From NCBI RefSeq assembly GCF_024763615.1, contig NC_077222.1:3348001-3412000 (forward strand): 64,000 nt of DNA, given 5' to 3'. Positions 35,333 to 46,493 of the stretch are shown piece by piece. The number at the start of each line of letters is the position of its first letter. Within the stretch, counting starts at the first letter, position 1. The stretch is from Phlebotomus papatasi (Eukaryota > Arthropoda > Insecta > Diptera > Psychodidae). Below the pieces are notes generated by a model, which was given only the letters and a program-made list of their open reading frames with translations, ran no database searches and was not told the origin of the DNA. A program made the translations under genes and the position numbers.

Positions 35333-36462
35333 GATTCTTACTGATTCTCTGTCATTTTTGCGATAATAACGTGCATGTTCAATCGAATTGATAATTTTAT
35401 TTAAAATGGTAATTGTCTCATAAATTCATCAGCACGTTTAATAATTAAAAACTTTCAAGCTACTAGCTTTACTTTAGAGATCAGCCAGATATCACTCTAT
35501 AGAATAAAACACTTTGCAGACTTTCTATTTTAGCCGAGACTCACTTAGGATGATTATAACAGATGACAGGAAGTTTTATCTCAGGAATGAACCACTATAG
35601 GAGAGTTTTTCCAAGACACATTTGATACATTTAGAACAGCTTCTGTTAAAAGAGAGCCCTTTTCGAGTAAAACTCCACAATAATTTCAACAATTCTTCAA
35701 ATACTGTCCCCCCTTTGGTTTTTCCTCAGCCACGTGTATGCCTGTCAATTGCGGGAAAATCTCTGGGTTGGAAATGCTTCTTCTGTTCCCAAATACCATT
35801 TTTCTCATTTTCTCTATGAAGCTTAATCCCTTATTTTTATACTTCCCAAAGGCATCTCCTAAGTAATTTTTATACAATACAAATAACACAGATGGGAAAT
35901 ATTCCGCAGGAAAGCAAAGAGAAAAATATTCTATTCAGACAAATACGGGGGATGAATGGAAAGAAGAAAATGGGAAAAGAACCTGGAAGCTATTAAACTG
36001 TAATCTTCTTCTAAATATCATTTCTGTTTTTATTTTTAAAAAACACATCTCGCTTTTTTTGTCCATCGTCAATTTCACGGAGTTTCTTTTTTTGTTTTTT
36101 ATTCCACAAGACACACAAACAACTTCCCAATTTCTTGCAGCTTTGCCCAATCTCACTCTAGAGCATCCCCCTTCTGCGCGGGAGGTTGGCCTCACACATC
36201 TTTTTACCATCATTTGTGTGTTCGAAGCAGCAGAAAATGTGCTTGAATCCCATCTTGGCTTGAAAGTTGTTCTTCCGCTTCAGTTTCATTGAGATGCTGA
36301 ATTTGTGTCTTTGCCCATTCATTCAGATTCTTGGATGAACTTTTTTTAAAAAAAAATTTCCACTTCCTTCACTCCCACACACTTTAAGTTTCCCCCCTCG
36401 AAAAGGAAGGAAGGAAGAAGGCTGAAAAAAAAATCTGGTGCGGTGGAATAGAAATCTCTCGA
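35333..36462. other. Intergenic stretch downstream of ECSIT
   Basis: It is of higher complexity with purine-rich tracts between 35880 and 36430. Overlapping frames at 35935-36292 have no recognisable domain. This interval holds the 3' flank of ECSIT, whose stop codon is at 36463-36465. I cannot place a polyadenylation site with confidence. Confidence 0.4.
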
Positions 36463-39400
36463 TTATGTGGAAATTTGTGCAACAAGCTCTCGCTTTGTTG
36501 GCTGAAACTTGAACAAAATGGGAATATTTGCTAAATCATCATAACCCTTATTCTGCAGAATCCTTATCCACGATAGGAGGGAGTCCTTTGAGCATGTCCC
36601 AGTGACACAAACAGCCAAAATCGTTCCATCATCCTGCTCATGGACACTCCGTACCCTTCCCACTTCCTTCCTACCGCTGGACACTCCAATTCCCATACTA
36701 CTGGCTATTGCCGGTGGGACTTCGAGCGTTTCAACATCTGCAGGAGATAAAAGAAAAAAAAAGCAACAAACTGAAATGGGAAGAAAAGCCAAGGCTAATG
36801 GAAATTGACGCAATGCTTGTCCGCGAAAACACTGCAGAAACCTCTTATTTCGGTTAATTAATCTTTAGTACAGACAATAAAATTTTATTATATTTCCTAA
36901 TTCTTTTCTCAATTTCAGCTCTGTTGAATTTAAGTTCCCAATGAAAAAAACAATGTTTAATAAATTGAAACAATAAAAAAATGAAAATGAATTAAATTCA
37001 CGTTCAACAAAATTTTCCAGTTGAATTTAAAATTTTGAATTAAAAAAAATACAAAATTGAAGCTAAAACACATTTAATCTTCACCATTAATTCCGTAAGA
37101 CCCATTTAAACAAGGGTATTTGGATTCGAAATCTCCCTTTCGAAATTAAAATCCCCCAAAGAACTATTGCATATTTTTCAGCGTTAAAAACCTTCCATGG
37201 AAAGCTCAATAGTTTGAAGTATTTTGTAGTATATTTGAAAATTAAATTGAATTTACAAATTGAAATAATCCTAGTGAGCACGGTAAGGCTTAGCCATATG
37301 GCTTAACTGCTCTAAGTTCTTATCAATCACGATGTTTTGGGAAAATTAAACTTAGGATTGGATTATTAACCCATTCCTTACCATTGTATTATACATCATA
37401 CGCAAATGGAGTGATTTTTGATGATTTATTTCTGGACAATTTTTATCCGAATTGCTGTCGGGAATGGATTTTTAGTAACGTTAGTTATTCAATTACTTGA
37501 GAAAAATAGTCCGACAGAGATGAAAATACATTTTGTTATTATTTTCTTGCTTCGCGGAAGGTCATGCAAAATTTTTGCTCAAAATGGCGGACGGAAAATA
37601 CGACATCTCGTCGAATTTGTTAAAATTGGCCTCTTTCCTCTTTCCTAATTTGAATTCTAGTTGCCAATTGGTGTTCTTGGATAGTTACTCTATCTAAAGC
37701 AATAGAGTTTGTAATGAATTAATACACAGAATTTAAATTCAGTGACCGTTAAGACGTGTGTTTGACAGAGGCTCCCCGCGACCCCATATGAGATAAAAAA
37801 ATTTTCTTTTCAAAAAATTCATCTATTAATCTGCAGGAAACTAATCCCAAAATATGAACATTCTATCTCAAGTATTTCTGGTACATTGACTGAATGGGTT
37901 AAAGATAAATGATCTATTAGGCTCTCAAAAAGCAATAAAATTGCTCGCTAGAATTTTGAGACCTTCGGGAACTGGGCTAAACCTCTAGTCTGAAGATCGC
38001 TTAAGGAAGATTTTCTAAATTGGTTTTAACTCTTCGAACTGTTAAAAATCCAGCGAGCTAATTTCACAATTTTTGATCAAAAATATTTTAACTTATAGCT
38101 CCTGCACACCTTTTAGGTCAGGAAAAATTAATGAAATCGAAATTCGCTTCCCATTCGTTCCCATAAGTTTTTCATATGTTTGTCCTACTCTACCGCACTC
38201 TTCTTCTTTTTTGAACGTCACAACAAAGTAAATTTAATTTAATTTAATTTTAAGTGCGAAAGAATGAGACAGGCATAAGTGAAACGTTTGAGGAAGAAAG
38301 GGATGCGAATTTTGATTTCATAAAAGTTTCCTGATCTAAAAGGTGTGCCAGAGCCATTAGAAAATAATTGGGCTTCTGCAAAAAATATCCTAGATTTGGT
38401 CATCCCAATAGTTTACCGGATTTTTATCGATTATTATCCATCGACTAAAATAGATTTATGATTGAGCTGTGCGTGTTTTTAAGCGTATTCTGAACCGTTT
38501 TATGATTGAGCTGTGCGTGCTTTAAGCGTAATCTTAACTGTCTTGCAAACGGAGTTTATGCCTGAACAATAGATCTTTTTAGTAACTTCCAGATCCGACC
38601 AGGAATTCATGAGTATTTTTTCCTTTAACTATTAATCCTTGTTAGTAGATAATCCTAATGCAGAAAGAAAATTTAAATATTTAAAAGTATGAGAAAGACT
38701 TTCTTATAACTTTTCTCATAATTCACTTGATGATAAGATTAGTTTCCCAAGTTTAATGGAATTTCCAGGAAATACGTAATCACTAATGGATGCATTTTGA
38801 TAGGGTAAAATGAGGTAATTTGGAAACATTTACAATTTAGGATATTTGAGATTTTCCCTCCGTTTTAGAGATTCAAAAGGAAGAAAAGCTATTTCTGTTC
38901 TTCTTAAACGTCTTTTTCTTTTATTTTGCGGTCTTTGTTTTCTCTTTGCTCATCTGAAACAGTGAGAAAGTCTCAAATGTCCCAAATTATAAATGGTTCC
39001 AAATTACCTCATTTTACCCTCTTATAAATTAATATCAAACGAGAAGTTATTGCGAAGAAAACTCAACAAATATAAAAAAAAAAAACAAAAATTACGTGAA
39101 TTTTTCCAAAGTAGCTTAGACACAAACCATAATAGGCCTTCAGTTTAGACTAAAGACTTCGCCATATGGCTCAACTTCTGTAATTTATTATCAGACAAGT
39201 TTTTTCGGAAAATTTCGGCAATATGATATTGGATATTAAAGACAAACGATCCATTTGAGACCCTCGGAAACTTACCATAGACTAAAACATGAACTATAAA
39301 ACAAAAAAAATATGGCTAAGCGTCCCAGCTTTACGGAGTGCTTTAACTCATGGAAAAAAAAGAGCTATTCGTGTATTAATTTTCCGTATCCTTTGTAGAA

Positions 39401-42009
39401 ATTGTTTAAGTAGGTTTCAGAATATTTTAGCATGAGTAACAAACTTTCGAACAAATAAAAAAGTAAATCTGAGAAATTAAATAATTTACGAGTACTATAC
39501 CGACTCATGACCGATTAAGTCCGATGCAGCCGTGTTGGAAATTTCAAGATCTTTCAAAAAAAATCCAAATTTAAGCAAATCGGTTAAAAGTAGGGCTTGG
39601 AGGGGAATTCTGTAATTTTCATGGCATTGTCACGCGTGAGTACGAAACCTGACAATGCCATTCGAGCTTTTTTTGTCATATCATATAAATTCGAAAATGC
39701 AATAATGAAATCCCTTTACTTGATAATTTTATGAAAATACAGTACGTCATGGTTGATTTTTTTTTTAACAAAATTCATTGTCATTTGAATTGCCAGAAAT
39801 CTCAAATATGTGACTTCTGACACTGCCACGTGAGATGAAATGACAATGTCACGACTACAGAATCGCATTTTCGAAAAAGCTCTCTTAAGATTCCAACCCA
39901 ATTTGTCATATGGCATTGCCAGAGCGTTACAGAATTCCCCTCCTGAAAAATGGTTAAACTGTGATCTTCGAAAATTCTATATCGAAATGGGTTTCGAAAA
40001 TAGGTGTTCCAGGACAAAGTATTTACCTGGACTACCTCTAAAACATATTGGAAAATTAATTGGGGGATCGTCGAAGACCAAAAGTCGATATTTCTTACCG
40101 TTTGGCCTCTAGCCGTATCAGAGGTTGAAAAAAAAGTGGATTATATAACTGCTCTCTCTTTGAGTTCGAGCAATAAAGTTTGTAAAGGATCTCAGCTGAA
40201 AATGGACAACAGGAGGAAATTCCAATTAATCTTTTTGTTAGTTTTTGTTTTTTTCTTAATCATGGAAATGGATGGTATGTGTCTCTGCTTAAAATTATCT
40301 TTATTAATGAAACTTGGAGTAAGATAAAACGGGGTAGTTCTGATGATGCAAAATGAATCAAAATTACCCCATTTTACTCTACTTCTAGAGACTCTTTTTA
40401 TAATCCCCTTTCATCATTGTATCATTAATTTAATGGAAGATGATCACTTAGCTTGAGTATAAAAAATCATTTCTGTATACATAAACCCATTTAAATGCTC
40501 TTCAGGGAATCTGTGCAATCTCCTAATAAAAATTCTTCAATGGGGCATGTTTCTCTGCTCTCAAGGGGTTCTAATTAATTTCATGGATGCATTTTACGGC
40601 ACAGAATAATCATTAAATAAATTCTATTCCTCAGATTCATGAATAAAAGATCATTTGCAAAAAAATCCGTAATATTAGAAAATTATTAGCTGGTTCCCTG
40701 TAATTTGAATGAGCGATATGAAGCATATGCTCCATGGGAATGAATTCATAAAGCTAATGTAAAGCTTTAGAGGAGGGCAGGGCAGTTACAAAGCAAATAA
40801 AGAAAGTCTTTAACTTTACCTTCTCATCAATTCTTAAATAAAAAAATTAATAGATATTTTTCTGAATTTTAAGATAAAAAATTAAATATTTAAAGTTCGA
40901 AATTTAATTTGGAGTAAAAGGTAATTCTTTTTTTTTAAATTTAAATTCTTAATGGATTAAAAATGATTTAAAATCGAAAAAATCCAATAATTTGATAAAG
41001 GTGGCTATACATAACTTCCTGGCACTGTAAAGTTTTCTCGTGTCAGCATTTTGAACGATTGAAATGTAAAATGTGAGAAGGTTTCTGTGCACTCTGGGAG
41101 TCGAGAGAGTTAATTTTCTGTGGAATCTGGTCAATACTCACCATCTGTGTTGGTGGTGTCTGGAGGTGGGGGCGGAAGAGCATCTCCACGTAGGATAAAA
41201 TAGCTGACACATCTGTTACGGAGCCAAATGTAGAAAGGTCCCTCAATGTAGATAGCTTTTGCATCCCGATAGAACTTAATGAGTTCCTTCTGCTTAGGAG
41301 TCTGTCCACTAACAATCCACGTCTCATCGAGCACATTGTCCACATCCTTCGTCTCAAATACCTCCACAGTCGCCTGCAGATCCACCGTCATAATCCTCTG
41401 GACAGCCAATTTGGCCACTTCCAGATCGTCATTGGGCATTGGTTTGGGCAGGAGCCAAGGTGAGAGATTTTTGAACTTGGGCATCCAGTAGAGCATTCGC
41501 CGGAGTTTCCGTACCGGATGTCCTCGATGACCAAAAGTATTCACCAGAATAGCTTCCATTTCGACATCCGGCATCACTCCATTGTCCTCCATCTGCTCCA
41601 GAAGATCTATCTGAACCTGCTGCTGCTTGGGATAGTGCATAAACTCAGACTGAATCCTATTCGTTGGGATGAACTTCCCCTTTGGCATGACATTCGACAG
41701 AGCTTTGTACACTTGCAGATCCTGATGAACTCCATAGTGCTTCATATTCCTCAGAGCTGCTGTTATGAATTCCACATAGTTCTTCCTGTGGCGGGATTGT
41801 GTCTCAAATGCCTGGATCAATTGCAAGTAGGATTGCCGGTTTTTCTCCTCGATACTCTCAAAAGTCACATGCGTTAGCCTCTTCTCCGTGACCTCTTCAT
41901 CTTCAGAGCTCTTCTCCTTGTTCCCTGATGCCTGATTACTCGTGGAATAGTACTGAAATCTCCCTGGTCTCAATCTCTGCAACATCCACCTGAGGTAGAC
42001 TGATGTCAT
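36463..42009 (-). CDS. ECSIT: ECSIT, mitochondrial complex I assembly / Toll pathway intermediate
   Basis: Two coding exons: 42009-41142 and 36737-36463, joined across a phase-1 intron (donor GTGAGT at 41141-41136, acceptor CTGCAG at 36743-36738). The join gives 380 residues against about 400-430 in the family. The N-terminus MTSVYLRWMLQRLRPGR is basic and Leu/Arg-rich, as expected of a mitochondrial targeting peptide. ECSIT-diagnostic text includes YVEFITAALRNMKHYGVHQD, LEQMEDNGVMPD, HPVRKLRRMLYWMPKFKNL and IEGPFYIWLRNRCV in exon 1. Exon 2 supplies DDGTILAVCVTGTCS and IPILFKFQPTKREL, the conserved C-terminal half. In the family the protein assists complex I assembly in mitochondria and has also been placed between TRAF6 and MEKK1 in Toll/IL-1 signalling. 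The frame is open upstream to 42258, but the Met codons at 42009 or 41985 give the sensible presequence. The 4.4 kb intron is filled with MITEs. Confidence 0.93.
38450..38545. repeat. Two reversed units of the 45-bp satellite
   Basis: ATGATTGAGCTGTGCGTG followed by TTTAAGCGTA appears twice, 46-50 bp apart. It is the reverse complement of the array at 28240-28405. Confidence 0.7.
38803..39019. mobile_element. GGGTAAAATGAGGTAATTTGG MITE, copy 1
   Basis: The ends GGGTAAAATGAGGTAATTTG and CAAATTACCTCATTTTACCC are inverted for more than 50 bp, with TA at the left (38801-38802). The interior carries AAGAAGAACAG/CTGTTCTTCTT and CAAAGACCG-type text shared with 42446-42662, which lies in the opposite orientation. 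Confidence 0.85.
39602..39940. mobile_element. GGGGAATTCTGTAA MITE, copy A
   Basis: The ends GGGGAATTCTGTAA and TTACAGAATTCCCC are inverted. The interior includes CATTGTCACGCGTGAGTACG, CTGACAATGCCATTCGAGC and a central region shared nearly base for base with 43120-43467 in the same orientation. Confidence 0.85.
40040..40190. repeat. Dispersed repeat fragment (GTCGAAGACC...CTCTCTTTGAGTTCGAG)
   Basis: GTCGAAGACCAAAAGTCGAT and ACTGCTCTCTCTTTGAGTTC also occur, diverged, at 18970-19420, 51700-51830 and 58880-58935. The full extent and ends are unclear. The overlapping open frames at 39840-40327 run across this repeat and the neighbouring MITE and are not genes. Confidence 0.55.
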
Positions 42010-42445
42010 CCTCCTGATTACGCGGATTTTCTCAAGGAATTTTTCACCAATCAAGCAACAGACCAAAACACCGGATTTTTTCTTCAGAAACGTCAAAAGC
42101 ACATTGACGTAACGCACGCGCACTTCGTGCATAAGTATTATATGTACGAGTCCCAGGATAAACATTTTTATGATACTTAAAAATTCATTAGAATTACCCG
42201 AATTACCAATGATGTTTCTCAAAACCCCAATTTTGTATAAAATATTTATAAACCACAAAATATTGTAGATATTTCATTATAATGTTTTATTAATTTCAAT
42301 CATCTTGATCAAATGAAGCATATGCTTCATGTGATTTTGAAGATACTCAATGAGCATAAGCTCCCATGAGAGCTTTTAACACTTGAAAGCCCATTGCAAT
42401 CCTAATTGGCACAGGTTTTTTTAAAATTTATTTTACATAAGAATA
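42010..42445. promoter_or_regulatory. 5' flank of ECSIT
   Basis: The interval contains the likely start region of the minus-strand ECSIT transcript. I see no TATA box that I would defend, and no other gene. Confidence 0.3.
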
Positions 42446-42662
42446 GGGTATAATGAGGTAATTTGGAACCATTTACAATTTGGGACACTTGAGATTTTCT
42501 CACGGTTTCAGATGAGCAAAATGAAAACAAAGACCGGAAAATATGAGAAAAAGACGTTTAAGAAGAACAGAAACAGCTTTTTTTCCTTTTGAATCTCTAA
42601 AACACTGAGAAAATCTCAAATGTCCCAAATTGTAAATGGTTCCAAATTACCTCATTTTACCC
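42446..42662. mobile_element. GGGTAAAATGAGGTAATTTGG MITE, copy 2
   Basis: TA lies on both sides (42444-42445 and 42663-42664). It has long inverted ends as in copy 1 and lies in the opposite orientation to 38803-39019. A trace of the family (ACGGGGTAGTTCTGATGATG...TTACCCCATTTTA) also lies near 40330-40378. Confidence 0.85.
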
Positions 42663-43119
42663 TACTCTCTAGTAGCTCATTCCTGAAATATATCTCCTTA
42701 CCGTTTGTTATAATATCACCATGTGTGTCTCGGCTAAAATAGCAAGTCAAGAAGTCTTTCTATTTTATTCAAAAATACTCCAAAAATTATTATTTAAAAA
42801 AACCAACATAATCAAAATTTTATGAGAGAGAAGACATTAATTTTTCACCCTTTGTATCATTCTCGTATTGGATCGCAACTGAAAGCAAGTTAGCAAGCGG
42901 CCAACTATCCTAAAAGTTTGTTGAAGAGATGTTTTTTATTTTACAAAATTTTTAATATCATTTCACATGGAAAAACATTTTTTTGTGAAATTTTCAACAA
43001 GATCTAATTTTACTGATCCTTTTGACACTGCCCTGAAGTGAGCTGAAATCCATGTGAAAAAAGGTTGATATCTCGGATCATCCGAAAACTATCACCCGAA
43101 AAGTAGTTTGTGTCCTGTA

Positions 43120-43467
43120 GGGGAATTCTGTAAAATTTTCGTAGCATTGTCACGCGTGAGTACGAAACCTGACAATGCCATTCGAGCTTTTTTGTTATCA
43201 TTTGAGTTCGAAAATGCAATTAATTGAATTTTTAATGAAATCCCTTTACTTGATGATTTTATGAAAATACAGTACGTCTTGATTGATTCGTTTAACAAAA
43301 TTCATTGTCATTTGAATTGCCAGAAATCTCAAATATGTGACTTCTGACAATGCCACGTGAGCTGAAATGACAATGTCACGGCTACAGAATCTCATTTTCG
43401 AAAAAGCTCTCCTAAAAGTCGAACCCAATTTGTTATATGGCATTGCCAGAACGTTATAGAATTCCCC
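43120..43467. mobile_element. GGGGAATTCTGTAA MITE, copy B
   Basis: TA at 43118-43119 precedes GGGGAATTCTGTAA, and the element ends ATAGAATTCCCC. It is a near copy of 39602-39940 in the same orientation. Together with the 38.8/42.4 kb pair, the same two families are repeated about 3.5 kb apart on both sides of ECSIT exon 1. Confidence 0.85.
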
Positions 43468-43700
43468 TCCTGGTCAGCTTAAAAGGCTTAGCTATCTGTC
43501 GCTGATCACAGCAACTGCGCCGAAAAAAAAATTATTTCGATTGAAAAATTATTTTAATGCATTCTTCTACAAAGAATTACGTTATTTTTTAATTAAAATG
43601 TCATTCTTTTATTAACTTAATAGAAGTTAAATTGCGTTTACGTATGTATTTATTGGAAAATCACTGTTGATGCCGGAAAAATATGGGTGACAGCTTTTAA

Positions 43701-44785
43701 GGGGTTACGTAGGTCGTACATTCTAACAAAAAAAAACAGCATATTTCCTTAACTCTTTCGTCTCTTTTGGGACTCTGAGTACCCAAAGCAGCATATGAAT
43801 GTTCTGTGAAAAAAAATGTTTTTGAATTATTCAGAACTGATAAAAATCCTATTCTTGTGGATTATTACAAACTATAAGGATCTCCAAATGTAAGATATTT
43901 TTTGTAGACCCTCAATTAATTCCTGAGCTTAGATATTTTTGGTTAAAAAATGCTGCAAGCCAATTTCACAATTTTTAATCAAAAATATCTAATCTCAGGA
44001 ATTAATTGAGGTCCTACAAAAAATATCTTACATTTGGACATCCTTATAGTTTGTAATAATCCACAAGAATAGGATTTTTATCAGTTCTGAATAATTAAAA
44101 AACATTATTTTTCACAAAACATTTATATTACACAAAAATTTAATTCGATTTCTCAAGAAAATAAAAGAAACATTTAAACTATATTTTCTGAAATTTTTAT
44201 TTAAAAATCTTTAAAATTCAACCGTTGGGACCTGATTGTCGGAGACTTATTTTGAAAAAAACATGCTTTTCCGTGGACAAGATTTCTCAGGGTGTATTCT
44301 ATTTATCAGAAATCAAAAAACTAAATATTTACTATTAGCTGATGAGCTAAACTCATACTTGAATGGTAGATCTTTCTTATTTTGATCACAACTTATTTTC
44401 AAGACGAAAAATCGCGTAAAATACGCCGAAAATTGTATTTTTTGTATAAAATTGTGCCAAAAATCCAAATTTAATTAAAAAAAAAATCTACCGTTCAAGT
44501 ACGACTTTAACTCATCAGCTAAAAGGAAATATTTAGTTTTTTTTTAATTCTGATGAATACACTCTGAGAAATCTTGTTCACGGAAAAACATGTTTTTTTA
44601 AGTTTTCGAAAATCAGGTCCCAACGGTTTAATTTTAAAGATTTTTTAATGAAAATTTCAGAAAATATAATTTAAATGTTGTATTTTATCTGCTTAAGAAT
44701 TGAAATTAAATTAAAACTTTTTTATGACGAAGATAAAATTAAAGAAAATATGGTGTTTTACAGTCTTTTTGACCCACGTAACCCC
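43701..44785. mobile_element. TTAA-flanked foldback element with nested TTAA MITE
   Basis: TTAA at 43697-43700 and 44786-44789 flanks GGGGTTACGTAGGTC and GACCCACGTAACCCC. The arms are long inverted repeats: CCGTTGGGACCTGATT occurs at about 44222 and in reverse at 44605, and the centre is near 44420. The left arm is interrupted at about 43749-44130 by sequence of the 2386-2628 family, starting TTAACTCTTTCGTCTC and partly duplicated in inverted form. No transposase is present. TTAA duplication points to piggyBac-type movement. Confidence 0.8.
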
Positions 44786-44789
44786 TTAA

Positions 44790-46493
44790 CGACTAACCCG
44801 AAAAAAATATTTTTACTGAAAAAAAAGCTAAGCTAATGTATTTTCCTACGCGGAATTACATTATAAATTATTCTTTATATTAAAAACGTCATTTTCTGAA
44901 TGAAATTTTTGAAATAAGTGTTTTCTGATCATTTTCGGGTAAAAGGCTTTCAGATGAGCCGAGACATCAACCTTTTTTAAGTAGATTCAGAATTACTTCA
45001 GGGTAGTAATTTTGACAAACTTTTTAAAACTGAAAAAATATTTCTTTCAGGGGCTTGAGATCGAAGGTTTTCTCATTTTTTTTTACTTCCTTTAATCCTT
45101 TAATCTGTTCTATTCAATCTTAAATCTTTTGACTTAGGATTCGATATTGAAAGTATATAGTGCATTAGATCCATTAAATAGATAGTTCTTAAACTTTTTG
45201 AAACCTTCGGAAACTGCTCTAAACTTCTAGTCTAAAGACCGATTTTGCCAGTATTTTTTTAGATTTAAGACCGAAGTTTTAATCAAAAATTATTCAATTG
45301 TCAATCCAAAAAAAAAACAATATTGACATTCCATTAGTTAAATATCAGGCATCAAAATATCTCTCAATGATAAAGTTAGGGAGAATATTTTGCAGGAGTT
45401 GTGATAGATCCTTTTTGAGAAGTTACAATTGTGATAAACTCAATTTTTAGAAAATATTCAGATCGTAGCGAAGATGTTATGCGCCGAAATTTAAGCACCT
45501 TAAACCGTGCTAAAATTTAAAAGAATATTTATTTCGAAAATGAGCATTCGACACCCTAAGACGCCCTTTTAAATTGAGTATTTTGATTTTGAGATGCATT
45601 CTGCTCTACTATAAACTGTTGAGTCTTCGAAAATTTCCCTTAATGGATCTTTCCCGAGATAAAATCCCTCTATCGACTGTTAGAATCCCCTTAAGTGTGT
45701 CTTGGCTAAAATAGAAGGTATGGCATTTTTTCTATTTTATTTCGAAAAGTACCTAATAATAGAGGATTTTCAGATTATTCAAAATAATTTTTCAATGAAG
45801 ATTTGAGAAGAAAAAGGAATAATTTATTAATTATTAAATTATTAGGAAAAAATAATAAATTATTCAAGTGAAACCGATTTCGTTATAACGCTTAACTTAT
45901 GAAAACATCTTAGGTGTTTTTTTTTAATTTTACATAATTCTTCCTGTTTATTACGCGAAACAAAATTTAATAAATTTATATGGAATTTCACTTATTGAAC
46001 GGTAGATAAAATTAAATTGGGGATTTCCAATACCAGGGGCATGACGTTTCCTATATTTCCCATATGTTTCTTGGGTGCCGAAAAATCTTTTGAGTTTATT
46101 AGCTATTTTCTGTCATTGTAGAATGAATTAGGAAATAATACAAATGCAAAATAAAAGCCAATTTAATATAGAATAGGCAACCGAAAATCCCAAATTGGCA
46201 ACCTACGTAGTTTCCGAGTCATCTCGTGAAATGTGTACGAAAACAGAAAAAAATTTACACTAAAACTGGTCGCATTTTTCAGAGTTAATGTCACCCCCCT
46301 GTCCAATACCTTTAAAGGACATTTAAAAAATTGGGGCAATTGACGGCCTCAACGAAACCAACGTGTCCGAAGTAAAGAAAGAAAAACTTTGAGATTTCAG
46401 AGGCTTTCTTCCTCATTTTCACCACAAATTATTATTCCGTAAAATCTTTACAATTTTTTCGAGAGGCAATGATGTGTCAAAATTCATTTACCT
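44790..46493. other. Intergenic stretch between ECSIT and Skp2
   Basis: AT-rich, with fragments of dispersed repeats (a GTCGCTGATCACAGC-related patch near 43495 and 44830, and TAAACTTCTAGTCTAAAGACC near 45220). Downstream of the Skp2 stop codon (46494) no polyadenylation signal is clear enough to call. Confidence 0.4.

Larger units (their letters stand above)
36738..41141. other. ECSIT intron with mobile elements
   Basis: The intron contains two reversed 45-bp satellite units (38450-38545), MITEs at 38803-39019 and 39602-39940, and a dispersed repeat near 40040-40190. Its unique parts contain no exon in phase with ECSIT. The short frame at 37418-37648 is not recognisable. TTAAGGCTTAGCCATATGGC near 37283 and TTCGCCATATGGC near 39167 belong to another degraded repeat. 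Confidence 0.7.

Noticed and set aside
39716..40327. Overlapping open frames on both strands
   Set aside because: They cross the GGGGAATTCTGTAA MITE and a dispersed repeat; the same frames recur in the second MITE copy at 43.2-43.4 kb.
42010..42258. Longer ECSIT start at 42258
   Set aside because: The added 83 residues are hydrophobic and unlike the family, whereas the downstream Met codons give a sensible mitochondrial presequence.
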